NCBI GenBank assembly: GCA_051294375.1
Contig: CM119271.1
Span: 9,563,308-9,627,307, forward strand
Direction of reading: 5' to 3'
Length of the DNA stretch: 64,000 bases
Origin: Paraspadella gotoi
Lineage: Eukaryota; Chaetognatha
Under the pieces are notes generated by a model. That model did not search any database. It was not told the DNA's origin and was given only the letters and a program-made list of their open reading frames with translations. Of this stretch, positions 36,610 to 48,045 are shown in pieces (the stretch's first letter is position 1; the number at the start of each line of letters is the position of its first letter). The position numbers and the translations under genes were made by a program.

Positions 36610-38905
36610 ATCAAATATCTGTAGGGGGCATTCCTGGAGATTAATGGTAAAACGAAGAGCAAGGTTTTTTCTAAGGGGACCAGTGCTAAAAATGGTATCA
36701 AAGGAATTTGAATTGTGATAGTCATTAATTTTTTTTATTAAAAAAGTATTGAAAAAATTTGGCTTTTTTGGAAGCTTATGGTTTAGGGTAAGTTAAGGTT
36801 AGGGGTAAATTAGGGATAGAGGTAAGTTAGGGTTAGGGGTAAGTTAGGTTAAAGGTAAGTAGGGTTAAGTGAAAGTTAGAGGTAGGGGTAAGTTTGGGTT
36901 AAGGGTAAATTTGGGTTGAAGTAAGGGGTAATTAGAGTTAAATTTAAAATTATGTTTTGGCTTAAAAATATAATAATTAAATATTTAAAAATATTTTTCA
37001 TATAATAAATTTAAAAAAATTAATAATAAAATTTACAATATCAGTTTTTATTAAGATTATAATGATCATTTAATAATTTGGAGAGAGAGATATATAAAGA
37101 TTAAAATTGCCTCTCTATTTTTTTTTTCAAAGTTAGTATCCAAATATTTTATTAAAACTGGTTGATAAGGTTAAAAAAATAAGAACCAAAACATATCCAA
37201 ATTATTAAATGATATTGTAATTTCAAATAATTATTATTTTTGTAAATATTTATCAAAAAAAATATCTTGTTACGGTTTTAAATTTTTTCAGTAAAAAAAC
37301 GAATTTTTTTTTCCTTTTCGTTTTGTTATAAGCCTCCAGAATGTATTCAAGCTCCGGAATTGCTAAAAATTTTTTATCTATGGAAGCAAAAATAAAAATT
37401 TAATATTGTAAAAAAATTATAATTAAGTAATTATATAATATCTTATTTTATAAATAAAATATTTTTAGAAATATTAAAATTTTATTTTTTTTATAAAAAT
37501 AAAATATTATATAATCTTAAGTAAAAATATTTTTGTATAATATTAAATTTTTATTTTGCTTCCAATAAGTAGGGTAGCCGCACTCAATGGGGTGAAGTCA
37601 AAAATTTAAAAGTGAGTACATGCCTCAAACGAATATTTAGACATTTTAAGAATACTTTCAATGGACAAAAATTTTTAATATGGCTCTATACCCTAGTAAT
37701 TAATTTTTTAATATTTATTTATAGATAAGGAAAGGCCAAAAAATTTTTTTGAATTTTTAAATTTTAAAACCAGATCAGATAGGCTCATAAAAAGTTGTCT
37801 ATAAACAATAGTTGATTTCTTTTTTAAATATTTTTACGATAAGTGTGTCAAAAATAAGAAAAACTAGAAAAATCATCATCATCATCATCTTTCGATGATT
37901 TTATCAGTTTTTTTTATATTTCACTAAGAAAACGTAAGAATTTTTAAAGCTGTAATATATTTCTTGTTTAACTTTTTATGGCTTTATCAGAATCCATCAA
38001 AAAATTTTGAGATTTTAAAAAAATATTTTTTGCTCTATATAGTAATATAATATTTTTAATTAGGCGAGTACCCTCAGAAGAAAGGCATTTTTGACAAAAA
38101 ATATTTTAATACCATAATCTATGGTCATGATAGATTATTTTAACGCTGGTATACATTAGCATTTAAATTTCATCGGCTATGGCTACCATAAGATAAAATA
38201 AAAATTTATTTCTTTACTGAAAAAAATTTAAGACCGTAATAACAATGATATTATTATTTTTGATAAATATTATAAAAAATAGTTATTTGTAATTACAATG
38301 ATCATTTAAAGTAATTCGGATATGTTTGGTTTATAATTTTTTAACTTTTATTAAATGACTAATTATAATCATAAATAAAAACTCTGTTACTTTATAAATA
38401 TTATCATTATATTTTGTATAAATTTATAATATTTAAATATTATTTTTTGAAATATTAAATTATTATATATTTAAGCTAAAACTTAATTTTAAATTTAATT
38501 TTTATTTACCATAATTTACCCTTAACTCAAACTTACCCTTACCCCTAACTTTATTCTTACCCTAACTGAACCTAACTTAACCCTACCCTAACTTACCTTT
38601 AACTTATTTTTAACCTTAATTTATTTTTTTAGATTAACTTAGACTTATTCCTAATTTATTTTTAACGCATAATTTATTCTAACCTTAATTTTACCCAATA
38701 TGATATTGGTTATACAATTTTTATATAAAAAAAAAAATATTAAAAAAAAATTATGATATCTAAATCCTTTTTTTCTTAAAAAGTTATCCTCTTCGTCCAT
38801 TTCGTTCCTCTTTTTTTTCCGGCATTATCTTTAAGAAACCTTGTTCTTCGTTTTCCCATAGGCCTCCAGAGGGTATTGATCTCCAGGAATGCGTTAAATT
38901 TTTAT
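36610..38905. mobile_element. Foldback element, 2.3 kb with ~700-bp imperfect inverted arms
   Basis: The left end ('ggcattcctggagattaat...aaaacgaagagcaaggtttt') recurs inverted at the right end (38,845-38,905), and internal landmarks keep the order: TTAGGG-like units at 36,780-36,960 opposite CCCTAA-like units at 38,510-38,700, and 'gttacggttttaaattttttcag' at 37,270 opposite 38,200. A third copy of the terminal motif at 37,310-37,370 suggests nesting or an internal deletion derivative. No transposase frame. It looks like a non-autonomous DNA element or a foldback. Confidence 0.7.
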
Positions 38906-41100
38906 TTATAATTAATATTTCTTTATTTCTTGAATATTTCTTGATTTTTCTTAACACATTCTTTAAACCGATTTAAATCTAATATCTGAAATTGTTAAAT
39001 TAAACTTTACTTCAACATATTTATAATGTTCCACCATTGAATAGTGTAATTGATTATTTAATTTCCTAAATTTAGAATTTGGCTCTGACGGTGTCTCTCA
39101 CTTTCCGGCGCCGGGAGATCACTCCGTCGTAAACCTTTTTTTCCGGCGCCGCCTCCGTCCCAATCTTGGTTTCATTATTTCGCGCCGTCGCCTCTTCCTT
39201 GGACGCCTATGCTCGTTCTCCCGCTTATAAAGAAGAATTCTACTCTGGGCGTTCCGTCACGCCCTCCCGCGAGGAGACTTTATGGAGACGCTCGACGATC
39301 GGGCTCGCTCCATTGCCGCCGCTTGCCACCGCTTTCCCCAAGACCGACTATCACTGCGAACTATGCCAAAGGCTTCGCCGCCGCCACCAAGCCACTCTTA
39401 CCCAATCTCCCCCGGCCGGCGTCTCGCCCCCGATCCGTGGAGAGACGAACTTGGCGAACATGAGGTCTAGGCGGCTTTTTTTTTTTTTTTAGTAGTTTTT
39501 TTTAAAATTAAATGTGAAATTTTTTATTTACCGCCATCCAGCAATTGTATTGTAATAAATAAATAAATAAATAACAAATAATTGATAAAAAAGATATTTT
39601 CTAAATAAAGTTAGTTTATTTGGACAGCCTACCTTAATTAAGATGATACAAAGTTATATTCAAATTTATTATTGCCAATGAGATTTTTACTGGACGATCG
39701 TTTTTAAACTGGTAGAAGTTTAGTCTTTTATAGTCCAAACCCCACATGTATTATTCAAAATGGCCCGGTTTAACCAGTTGTAGCTTATCGCTTCATCTTG
39801 GTCTAATGATCAGGAACTACAAAATAAAGAATGATTTAATAACTATTTATAAGTTTTCATTTGCCATATTGGTTAAACTGTCCAAGAGATGATTTATTAT
39901 ATTTGAGAATTAGGGAAATATACGATTTCAGAATCAAATAGGTGTGAAATGAAAAGCTTAAAATACTGTGGTTAATAATTTGTTATAGCAACTTCAGATT
40001 TGCCTCTGGTAGAAAATTGCTGACGTTTTTTATTTTCAACTCCCAGTACTCCAGCTTGCTTACTTTCTAAATTATGTGCTCGTCAATGGCATGGTTATAA
40101 GATATAAAAAAAAAAAAATTGGTTCATCGCGCGCGTGCGAAACTTTTCCAAATTGTCTTACATGTGAATACACGCAACGACCGGTTACTCCTCTGCGGGC
40201 GACGATACTTCCAGTTCGCGACGGACGCTCGGATCGAGATGCAATTACGGGTTTGATCCGTGAATCTAGCAGTCAATCGACGGTTAATCTTGTATTGTTT
40301 TATCATTGGTAATTGTCTGTATATTTACATTTGATGGTATTAATGTTTTAAAAATTGAAGAGATCGTAATTATTGTTGTGACAGAAACACTTTAAGCAGT
40401 CCTGAGCTTGATCAATGTCTTTGCTGCTAGGCGAACACCTGACCATTGGGTTGAGAGGCGAATGACTCGCCTCAGCATCAATGACCGCTGATGAACGGTG
40501 GTGGATTAGTCCACCATAAAAATTTTTCAATCGTCCCTTTCCGCCGTTTCGCGTTCGGGGAATACTGCGATTTTCCCGCTGTTCGGGACAAGTTCACTTT
40601 TTTCCACACATAACAAATTAAATACCCAAAAATACCCAAATCTTACTGCTTATTTAAAATATTTTTTAACAAAATATATCATGTACACCTTGCCAGAATC
40701 ATTATTATACTACAATAGGGAACTTCCAAAAAATATTTTAACTTTTATGTATTAGAATAAGATTTTTCAGAAAAACCGAGTAATTTAATTATCTTTGATG
40801 GTTAATTATAACATTTAATTAAAATTACATATTTTCAGAAACATTGTCAAACCAAGTCTCAGAGCTATCGGCGCAGGTAATCCGCGGAGAAAGGAGAAGG
40901 GAACGCGGCGACTCTTTGGCGCTTTTGCTTCGTCAGAAAACCCTATCCAGGCACCTCCTCTTTGCGCAGAAGCTCCCGGTCCTCAGAGCGCGCCGGATCA
41001 CCGCGGTGGGGTGGCGGCCTGAGCTAGAGGCAGTCACGATAGGCGTGGCTTAGCGCCGGAGTTCTGAGCTCCCGGATGCTGTCATGATTAGGGTATACAA
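38906..41100. other. Spacer with two GC-rich islands
   Basis: Two GC-rich patches stand out against AT-rich DNA. At 39,095-39,475 a 108-codon plus-strand frame (39,166) includes FPKTDYHCELCQRLRRRH, which has a C-x2-C but no family I recognise; the neighbouring frames are equally open, so coding status is unclear. At 40,850-41,200 there is a second patch with no protein-like frame. A short block near 39,930-39,990 ('tgaaatgaaaag...aatactgtgg') is shared with 54,970-55,000. Confidence 0.4.
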
Positions 41101-43086
41101 CCTGGGATCAGCGTCGGGCGACGCCGGCGCCCGGAGACTTGGTCGGCGCCAACAACCGGAGCGAGGGTCGGGGCAGAAGTGTCTGGGTCAACGTTCGTCT
41201 GGAAATGAATTCCCATGCTTGAATTTGTTTTGAGAGAAAAAAATTTCTTTTAATAAGACAAGTAATGATCAAAATAGTAAGAAGGAAGGACTAAAGAACT
41301 AAACGTGGTGATGAAAGCAGCAAATGATCAGAGGGTGCACGGGAGTGGTCATCATCCAATTGTAAACCAATTTGGGGTTTACCGCGGTCGGAGAAGTAAA
41401 ATAACCCCCAATTGTATTATATTATCATTAAATCACTTATTTAAGTTTTATCAGTGATCATATCACCTTATTCTCTTATGAATTCGTTTCCTATATCAAC
41501 CTTTTCTTCCTTAGTCAGCTCCGTAATTTACCGTTAATTTCTATTTAGCCCGGAATGAGGATTTCGGCTTTACCGTCGATTTCCGCGGACTAAAGATTAG
41601 AACTACGTAGTTCAAATCTTTATGTTAACCACTTTTCGCTCGTTGAGCGGCGAAAGTTGATCCTCGGAAGGCGCCTATTTTTTCGTCGTTTTTTGCCATA
41701 ACTTTGAACGCGTGACGGATTTTAATGAAATTTTATTCAGTAAACTAGACGATCCACGTCGATCGATACCACATTTATAGAAATCGAGCCACCAGGAAAA
41801 AAGACCGATGAATTCTCAAAGAAAATCGTAAATGGAGAGATATTTTTAGAGAGAGTGGTTATATCCGGGATGTACGTGAGCGACTGAGAATTTCGAAGAC
41901 GAGAGAGAAGAGAAGCGAGAAGACGAAGGGAGGACGGAGACGAGACAGAGGCCTATTCCTTATAACTCGACCCCTCAAAGAAGAAGAAGATGTCCTCATC
42001 TTCCTTAGTCTCCCCTTATCCCCACTTTTATGACCTTTAGTCTACCTTTGTCGCTTTCTCTGTTCGACCCGAGCCTGGCCGTCACACCTAGCGGTAATAA
42101 ATCCTCGCCTCGCTTCTTTCGAATCCCAGATTTCCTTGCCCTAGAATGTGTAATCGTTTACCCGGTCCCTAAACCTCTCGATATTCTCTCACTTTCTTGC
42201 GGCAACTCCCAACCTCCGAGCAAGTATTTTTCATCCTCTGAATTTTTTGAAATATTTTATTCTACCCCTCTCTCGACAACTCGTTTGTATTTACCCATCT
42301 TCACTGGGTAATCATGGATTTAATCAAGTCCATCGTACACATAAAGAACGAGTACCAATAATCAAGGAAACGTGCGGAATTAAGCATAATATAAAAATCG
42401 TAAAATAATTATTCACCGAGAAATATACTTTTCTCGAACGTAAACAAAATGACATTGTTTCCACTGGAGCTCACTCGAACTCTAATTTAGGGAACCGTAT
42501 TTAAAATTGATCATGGAGAAGTTTAAAAAAGAAAGTAACAATATGGTCATGATCGATAATTAATTCTACTGGCTCCTGAAGGAATATATAAAAAAAAAAT
42601 AATAATTCCTTGACTATGATCGAGTTGTCGGAATACAAACGAAAAGGGGAAAACCACGAATGAACTGTTAACAAATGATTTCGTAACAATAATTTCGAAA
42701 ATGAACATTTATTCATTTCACTGCCAGAAACAAATTCGTCGATAGCCTTAATTTTCTCATATCATTATTTGGTTGACGAGAATTTGTTTCCGTTACATAA
42801 CATATACAAGGCCATCAGTACTAAATGTATTTTTATTCAAAATAAAATCATAATAATAATTCCATCGTGTAATCACGAAAAACGCTTTTCTATCTGACTC
42901 GATAGAACAGAAAAACTAAATGAATTCTCCTGGACTTATTTCAACAACATGAAATAACACGTACAAGACTTAAACGTAATAATCAATATTAGGCAATATT
43001 ATGGAGCATATTAATTTGCAAGATTTTGACTGGATCATGGTATTAATTTTAGTTATATTTTACTTATTCATTTTAGCTCACCCAAA

Positions 43087-43857
43087 CTTGTCTTTCACGC
43101 CTGCCGGCGTTGTCGGGGCTACCACGCCCCAGCTGCACGTCTTGTGTGCAGCTATCTGGCTGGTTGTCTCGGCACGGTGCTCCGGGAGGTGCACTTTAAC
43201 TCGAATGGGGATGGAGGCATCATCAACGTGGCGCAGCTGGTGCCCAGCTGCGTCTTACCTCCTCCCAGCCCGCGGCCTGCACTCCCGGAGGATTCCACTG
43301 TGGCGGAGGCGGCGTCGGTCATGGGGCACTTCTCCCCACCATCCCCGCGTTCGCCATGTTCCTCTCCGCCCTTGGCGAAGTCGCCAAGTGTTTTACCAAT
43401 GTCCGAAGGATTCCTCGGACGGCGGCCATCCTCTCCCGTCGCGGCGGCCAGAGGATCCTTACCAAGAGCGGCGTCCGCTCCTCCTTTCGACGCATCGTCT
43501 CGGATTACGATGTCGTTGCCGGCGAAATCCTCCGCCGGCCCAGACTCAGAGAATGACCCGGAACCCGACTCTCCAATCTTGGAGAGATCTCGTTCCGGGT
43601 CGCCGTCAGCGCCGGGATCTCCCGGGTCAGAGAGATCCCGTTCCGGCTCTCCATCCCCGGCGTCGTCATCTCCTCGGGATTCTCCGTCATCTCCGCAATC
43701 AGAGCAATCTGGTTCGGAGGAGCCGTCCTCTGCCGGCGCCAGCTCGGCGCCATCTTCTCCGGCGGCGCACGAGGATGACGCTAATGATGATGATGACGAC
43801 GACGGTGGCATGAACGTCGAAGACATCGACTTCGAGGAGGGGGACTCCATGGATTAG
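43087..43857 (+). CDS. ORF-X copy 1: Cys-rich start, Ser/Pro-rich middle, acidic tail
   Basis: Within the retroelement internal region, plus strand. The frame reads HACRRCRGYHAP, then VCSYLAGCLGTVLREVHFNS, then a long Ser/Pro-rich region with repeated ERSRSGSPS units, ending in a run of seven Asp and MNVEDIDFEEGDSMD before the stop at 43,855-43,857. The Cys-x2-Cys...Cys...Cys start suggests a zinc-binding domain; the acidic, Ser/Pro-rich rest looks like a regulatory or capsid-associated protein. No start codon near the Cys domain was found, so the first exon may be spliced; a 'tttattcattttag' acceptor precedes it at about 43,078. A second copy lies 2.2 kb downstream. Family unknown to me. Confidence 0.6.
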   Translation, partial: LVFHACRRCRGYHAPAARLVCSYLAGCLGTVLREVHFNSNGDGGIINVAQLVPSCVLPPPSPRPALPEDSTVAEAASVMGHFSPPSPRSPCSSPPLAKSPSVLPMSEGFLGRRPSSPVAAARGSLPRAASAPPFDASSRITMSLPAKSSAGPDSENDPEPDSPILERSRSGSPSAPGSPGSERSRSGSPSPASSSPRDSPSSPQSEQSGSEEPSSAGASSAPSSPAAHEDDANDDDDDDGGMNVEDIDFEEGDSMD

Positions 43858-43877
43858 GCATAAGGTAAGGGGCAGTT

Positions 43878-44220
43878 TCAATTTGTTTTTTCAACTTGCC
43901 CGAGGAGAGTCATCATCGTCTCCGCGGTCGCTGGGCAGCAATTGGAGTCGGAGGCGGTGGCGGGGGGCGCGAAATCCGTCGACGACGGAGTTTCCCGCCC
44001 TGGTGGTTTCGGTTCCGGTTCCATGTCGTCATGACGTCGGCGTGGCCACAGAAAAACGATAACGGCGATGACGAAGGCGATTTGGCGCCACAAGGTTGAG
44101 GGCGCTGAAAACTTGTAGAAGTCGGTCGTTCAGGGCTTCCAAACACCCAATTAGTTCGCTCGTCGTCGCGTTGAAAACGCCGTCTTTTCTTTCACCAATA
44201 CTTCGGAGAGAGATGTTCAA
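43878..44220 (-). CDS. Possible membrane protein antisense in the retroelement (frame interrupted)
   Basis: On the minus strand, one frame gives MNISLRSIGERKDG, an N-glycosylation site (NAT) and ELIGCLEALNDRLLQVFSAL; a second frame, overlapping around 44,095, continues with the membrane-like segment RQIAFVIAVIVFLW, then RRRHDD and a Pro/Ser-rich tail to a stop at 43,878. Together they would make a small single-pass protein, reminiscent of an envelope-type C-terminus, but the break between frames and the opposite orientation to the element make this uncertain. Confidence 0.3.
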
Positions 44221-44286
44221 CGAGCCCTAGAGTCAGCTTGCAGCAACTGTCTTGCAGCAACAGTTATCCCACCGCCTGCCACCATT

Positions 44287-44981
44287 TGTAGCATCATTGC
44301 AGCAAAAGGGACAACTGTCGCCTAAAGTTGCTTTACGGGTTCTTTGGTTCTGCTGACTCCACTGGCTCGCTAATCAATTCTTTTCATCTCACTTCTCCTT
44401 CTTTCTTTCGTTTATATTGTGAATAAATAATAAGAGAGGTTTTGGTTCAACAAAAATAGGATGGCAGAAATAGTTTATTTCCTTACAAGTGTTAAAGAAC
44501 ACTTCACAAAATTATATGAAGGCAAAAATAGTGGAGACTAAAAATAATTATTATAAGGTTCTCTCTGATGCTTCAGAGTTATTGCTTTTATATCTTTGCT
44601 CATGTGAGGGGGTCGAGAATTTGCCCAAGTCTCCCGATTGGCGGACGGTCGCGTCAGGAGACGCGGCCGTCCCCAATCAGCTCCTTACATGTTGTCCGAC
44701 GCGCGGCAACGCCTCTCTCAAAGTCCACATTTTTGTATGTCATCGACAACGACAACAAGAATCCTGCAGCCTTTCTTAATTTCAATTTTATGGTCTTAAA
44801 CGTCAAGATGCTAAGAGAGAGAGAGAGAGAGACAGAAAATAGTAAATGGAGAGATTTTTTTTAGAGAGAGTGGTTATATCCGGGATGTACGTGAGCGACT
44901 GAGAATTTCGAAGACGAGAGAGAGAAAGACGAGAAGACGAAGGGGAGGACGGAGACGAGACAGAGGCCTATTCCTTATAGT
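44287..44981 (+). repeat. LTR copy B (longest)
   Basis: About 695 bases. The first 550 match 34,932-35,505 and the last 130 match 41,838-41,970. It contains 'gtcgcgtca' and 'gacgcggccgtcc' as in the diverged copy at 32,735. Followed directly by 'gtcgagaatttgtttccggtt', the start of the second internal region. Confidence 0.75.
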
Positions 44982-44984
44982 CGA

Positions 44985-45890
44985 GAATTTGTTTCCGGTT
45001 AACAGTAACCGTAGTACAAGGCCATCAGTACTAAATGTATTTTAATTCAAAATAAGATCGTAATAATAATTCCATCGTGTAATCACGAAAAACGCTGTTC
45101 TATCTGACTCGACAGAACAAAGAATTAAATTAATTCTCCTGGACTTATTTCAACAACATGAAATAACACGTACAAGACTCAAACGTAATAATTAATATTA
45201 TTTGGCAATATTATGGAGCATATTAATTTGCAAGATTTTGACTGGATCATGGTATTAATTTTAGTTATGTTTTAATTATTCATTTTAGCTCACCCAAACT
45301 CGTGTTTAACGCCTGCCGGCGTTGTCGGGGCTACCACGCCCCAGAGGCATGCATCGTGTGCAACTATTTGGCGGGCTGCCTTGGCACAGTGCTCCGGGAG
45401 GTGCACTTTAATTCAACCGGGCGCAGAGGCATCATCGACGTGGGGTGGCTGGTTCCCAGCTGCTCCTTGCCTCCCCCCAGTCCTCGACCTGCACTCCCGG
45501 ACGATTCCGCGGTGGCGGAGGCGGCGTCCATGATGGGGCACTTTTCCCCACCCTCGCCGCATTCGCCGTGCTCATCTCCGCCGCGGGCGGAGTCACCATC
45601 TTCACCTATTTCCCAAACGTCCGAAGGATTCCCTGGACGACGACCATCTTCTCCCGTCCGCGTGGCGTCCAATTTGTCGCCATCTTCCGCGGCGGCCAGG
45701 GACTCCTCGCCTGGATCGGCGTCCTCTCCCCCTTTCGGCGTCTCGTCTCGGATTACGAGAGCGTCGCCGGCGAAATCTTCCGCCGGCGAAATCTTCCGCC
45801 GGCGAAGAATCAGAAAATGACTCGGAACCTGACTCCGGTTTTGGAGAGATCTCGTTCCGGGTCGCCGTCAGCGCCGGGATCTCCCATGCT
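44985..45890 (+). CDS. ORF-X copy 2, fused at its 3' end to a gag fragment
   Basis: Duplicates 42,770-43,625 at high identity, including the spacer with 'tatggagcatattaatttgc'. The protein again starts NACRRCRGYHAPEACIVC then NYLAGCLGTVLREVHFNS and a Ser/Pro-rich stretch. A duplicated 'cgaaatcttccgccgg' at 45,770-45,800 shifts the frame, and at about 45,885, in the middle of the GSPSAPGSP repeat, the sequence changes to a gag-like frame (MLMYAAHLQTLAI...). The acidic tail of copy 1 is therefore missing. This junction looks like recombination between two elements. Confidence 0.6.
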
Positions 45891-46390
45891 GATGTACGCC
45901 GCCCATCTTCAAACACTCGCCATCCGCGCCTATGGACGTGAGTACGACAATTCTCAAATTGAAACTAAGGTGCGGGAAGTTTTTATGAGGAACCTAAGAG
46001 GACCTCTGGGACACAAAGTTCGGGAGATGCTCCCCGAGACGTTGGACCGCGCCATTTCTTTTGCACGTTCCTACGAGACGCAAGGATATTCTGAGGAATC
46101 AAAAGCCGTCGTTACACGCCCTTGGCTCCTCCGGAAGTAGCGCCTCCAGCAGCGCCGCCTCCAAAAGTGCCGCAGGAGCGTGTTGGCACTGCGGCGTTAC
46201 GGGTCATCGAAGAGACGATTGTTGGAAGATTCATCCGGAGAAACGTCCCAAGAACTCCGGATCTCGCTTCAAGAACAAGTCGACGCAACCAAGTAAGGAC
46301 CGGAAGAAACCTGGGAAGGTGGGAGAAAGGAACCGCGCTCTCCCCCCGCCCCGTCTCAATCTTCACCCTCATCCCCGCTCATCCTAAACG
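45885..46390 (+). pseudogene. Ty3/gypsy-type gag fragment with CCHC zinc knuckle
   Basis: One frame gives a gag capsid tail (VREVFMRNLRGPLGHKVREM, PETLDRAISFARSYETQGYS) and stops at 46,138. A second frame, overlapping from about 46,061, gives the nucleocapsid zinc knuckle C-x2-C-x4-H-x4-C within CWHCGVTGHRRDDCW, followed by HPEKR. The shift between capsid and knuckle shows that the copy is broken. A second gag fragment with the same motifs lies at 47,070-47,690 and a third relic at 53,990-54,120. Confidence 0.75.
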
Positions 46391-46659
46391 AAGGCAGGGC
46401 CGAGCTCGACCTCTTTGACGACTTCGAAGGAACGGATCCGCTTCAGGGAAATCGCGACGACATCTCCAAGGGAACCGGAAGTCCAGCGCGCGCCGAGTCA
46501 CGCGTCTCGCCGTGGCGCCACCGGCTTCGCAGGAGATCTACCGAGCACCTGATGACAACGATTCCATTCCTGAGCAGACTGACGAGACTCAAGCTTCGAC
46601 GAGGGAAGCGCCGCTCATTTCCGTCGACGACGCCGATCATCGAGGGAGCGCCGCTTCAA

Positions 46660-46990
46660 TACCTGAGACGACGATTTACTGGTTAGATTTAAATATTCCT
46701 GGACCATTTATTCCTGTACAATTTGGCAATGAAATTTTAGAGACCATGATTGATACTGGCAGCGGATTGCTAAATTTACTCTCTAATGATATATTACGTA
46801 ACTAATTGCATATTCAATATCCGTTGTGAAGCGAGCCAGGGCTGTTAGACTCTGTCAATATTCGTTGTAAAATAAATAACACCCCTAGGAGCATTGTATT
46901 TCCTATAGTACAAGAGAAAGGCATTTGTATTTTGGGTTTAAAATTAATGCAAGATTTTGACATGGTATTAGACACAAAAAATCAAACTGT
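46660..46990 (+). pseudogene. Retroelement aspartic protease fragment
   Basis: Frame pieces give FIPVQFGNEILETMIDTGSG, with the retropepsin active-site D-T-G, and downstream GICILGLKLMQDFDMVLD, matching the conserved second half (I-L-G-x-x-x-L) of retropepsins. Stops at 46,803 and about 46,829 interrupt it, so it is inactive. The position after the gag fragment fits the usual gag-protease order. Confidence 0.7.
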
Positions 46991-47059
46991 ACAATGTAAC
47001 AGGGGGTTGGCCACCTTTCCGACGTATTCAGAAACCGACTCCATCAGGGCCTTCAGCTT

Positions 47060-47690
47060 CGCGGTCTCTAGCTGCGACCTTTATGATCCAGAATCCCGAG
47101 GCAAGATACGAGGACATCAGAGACCATCTTAGTCGGAAAGTCGAGACGTCCATGGACACAGCTGCTCGTCATGATCTGAACTCCGCTGTCAAAAAACCAG
47201 GAGAATCCCTGCTCAATTTTGCCGACAGTTCGCGCCTACGGTCTCACAGCAACTGGAGAACAAATCGAGGAATGGATGAGAGACGTCTTTGTCAACAATC
47301 TCCGCGGAGAAATGGGGAAAAAGGTATGTGATCCTCCACCCGAAACATCGATCGCGCCGTTTTGCTTGCTCGCTCGTTTGAAACAAGGGGCTACTCGGAA
47401 GAACCGCGCGCCATTGTATACGCCACCAGCGCCAATCAGAACGGCGCCGCCCCTTCATCGTTTGGTTGTTGGCACTGTGGCGCCACCAATCATCGCCGTG
47501 CCGATTGTTGACAACACCTGGAAAAACGTACGCGCCAATAACAAGGGAAAGGAAAAACCGCGCCGGGCAAAGGTGAAGGAGGAAAGGGAGGAAAAGGGGA
47601 AGGAGACAGACATAATGGAAGTGCTCCCCCTCCGCCTCCTAAACCACCTTCGCCTCCAGCTCCATCATCGTAGATGAAAGCACTGGCGCC
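47060..47690 (+). pseudogene. Second gag fragment
   Basis: Translation in two frames gives KKPGESLLNFA, then TVRAYGLTATGEQIEEWMRD, VFVNNLRGEMGKKV and a stretch PPETSIAPFCLLAR; a degenerate zinc knuckle (HCGATNHRRADC in a different frame) follows near 47,465-47,510, then a Lys/Glu-rich region. It is related to, but diverged from, the gag at 45,885, so it came from a different member of the same family. Confidence 0.65.
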
Positions 47691-47699
47691 AGGAACGAG

Positions 47700-48045
47700 A
47701 TGAATCTCCAGATGGTCATCCAGATGGATTAGTTAATCTTGCCAATCTCTGGATGAGAGAAAAAACAAAAGGTTTCAGCTCTGTTAAGGCGTATCGCGAA
47801 ATCTCTCGAGGTACTTGGGACATTGGTAAGACCTCGTTGGTTGAACATAAGATCACACTTAAGGAAGAGGTTACTGCTGTGGTAGAACCACCAATTCAAT
47901 TTCCCCTTGCCAAGCAAAAAGCGGCTGAAGAGCATGTAAAAAACTTAATGGAAGCTGGAATCAGATCCACCGGCCAAGACGGAATCATGGAAGGAAACAA
48001 CGGCGGGGGAGATTTGGAAAAGGTGAATCTTTTGTTTACTTGACA
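47700..48045 (+). pseudogene. Start of Ty3/gypsy reverse transcriptase, truncated
   Basis: The frame at 47,753 gives DIGKTSLVEHKITLKEEVTA, then PIQFPLAKQKAAEEHVKNLM and EAGI. This is the conserved entry to gypsy-type reverse transcriptases, where an H-x-I segment is followed by a Pro-rich stretch and a helix ending L-x-x-G-I-I. The match ends at about 47,965; the catalytic palm domain is absent, so only the first ~80 residues remain. Confidence 0.65.

Larger units (their letters stand above)
41838..44986 (+). mobile_element. LTR-retroelement unit: LTR end, internal region with ORF-X, LTR copy B
   Basis: A 130-base 3' LTR piece at 41,838-41,970 matches the last 130 bases of the full-length LTR copy at 44,287-44,981, so the two bracket an internal region of about 2.3 kb. 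The internal region carries ORF-X (see below) and a minus-strand frame with a membrane segment, but no recognisable gag, protease or reverse transcriptase, so this unit is non-autonomous or rearranged. The 44,287 LTR starts with TG and has the same TGTAGCATC start as the copy at 34,932. Confidence 0.65.

Noticed and set aside
42030-42311. 93-codon plus-strand frame
   Set aside because: Ser/Leu/Pro-rich with no family resemblance, and located in a retroelement leader region.
43152-43850. 232-codon minus-strand frame opposite ORF-X
   Set aside because: GC-rich shadow frame of ORF-X; the plus-strand frame is shared by both copies and has the Cys motif.
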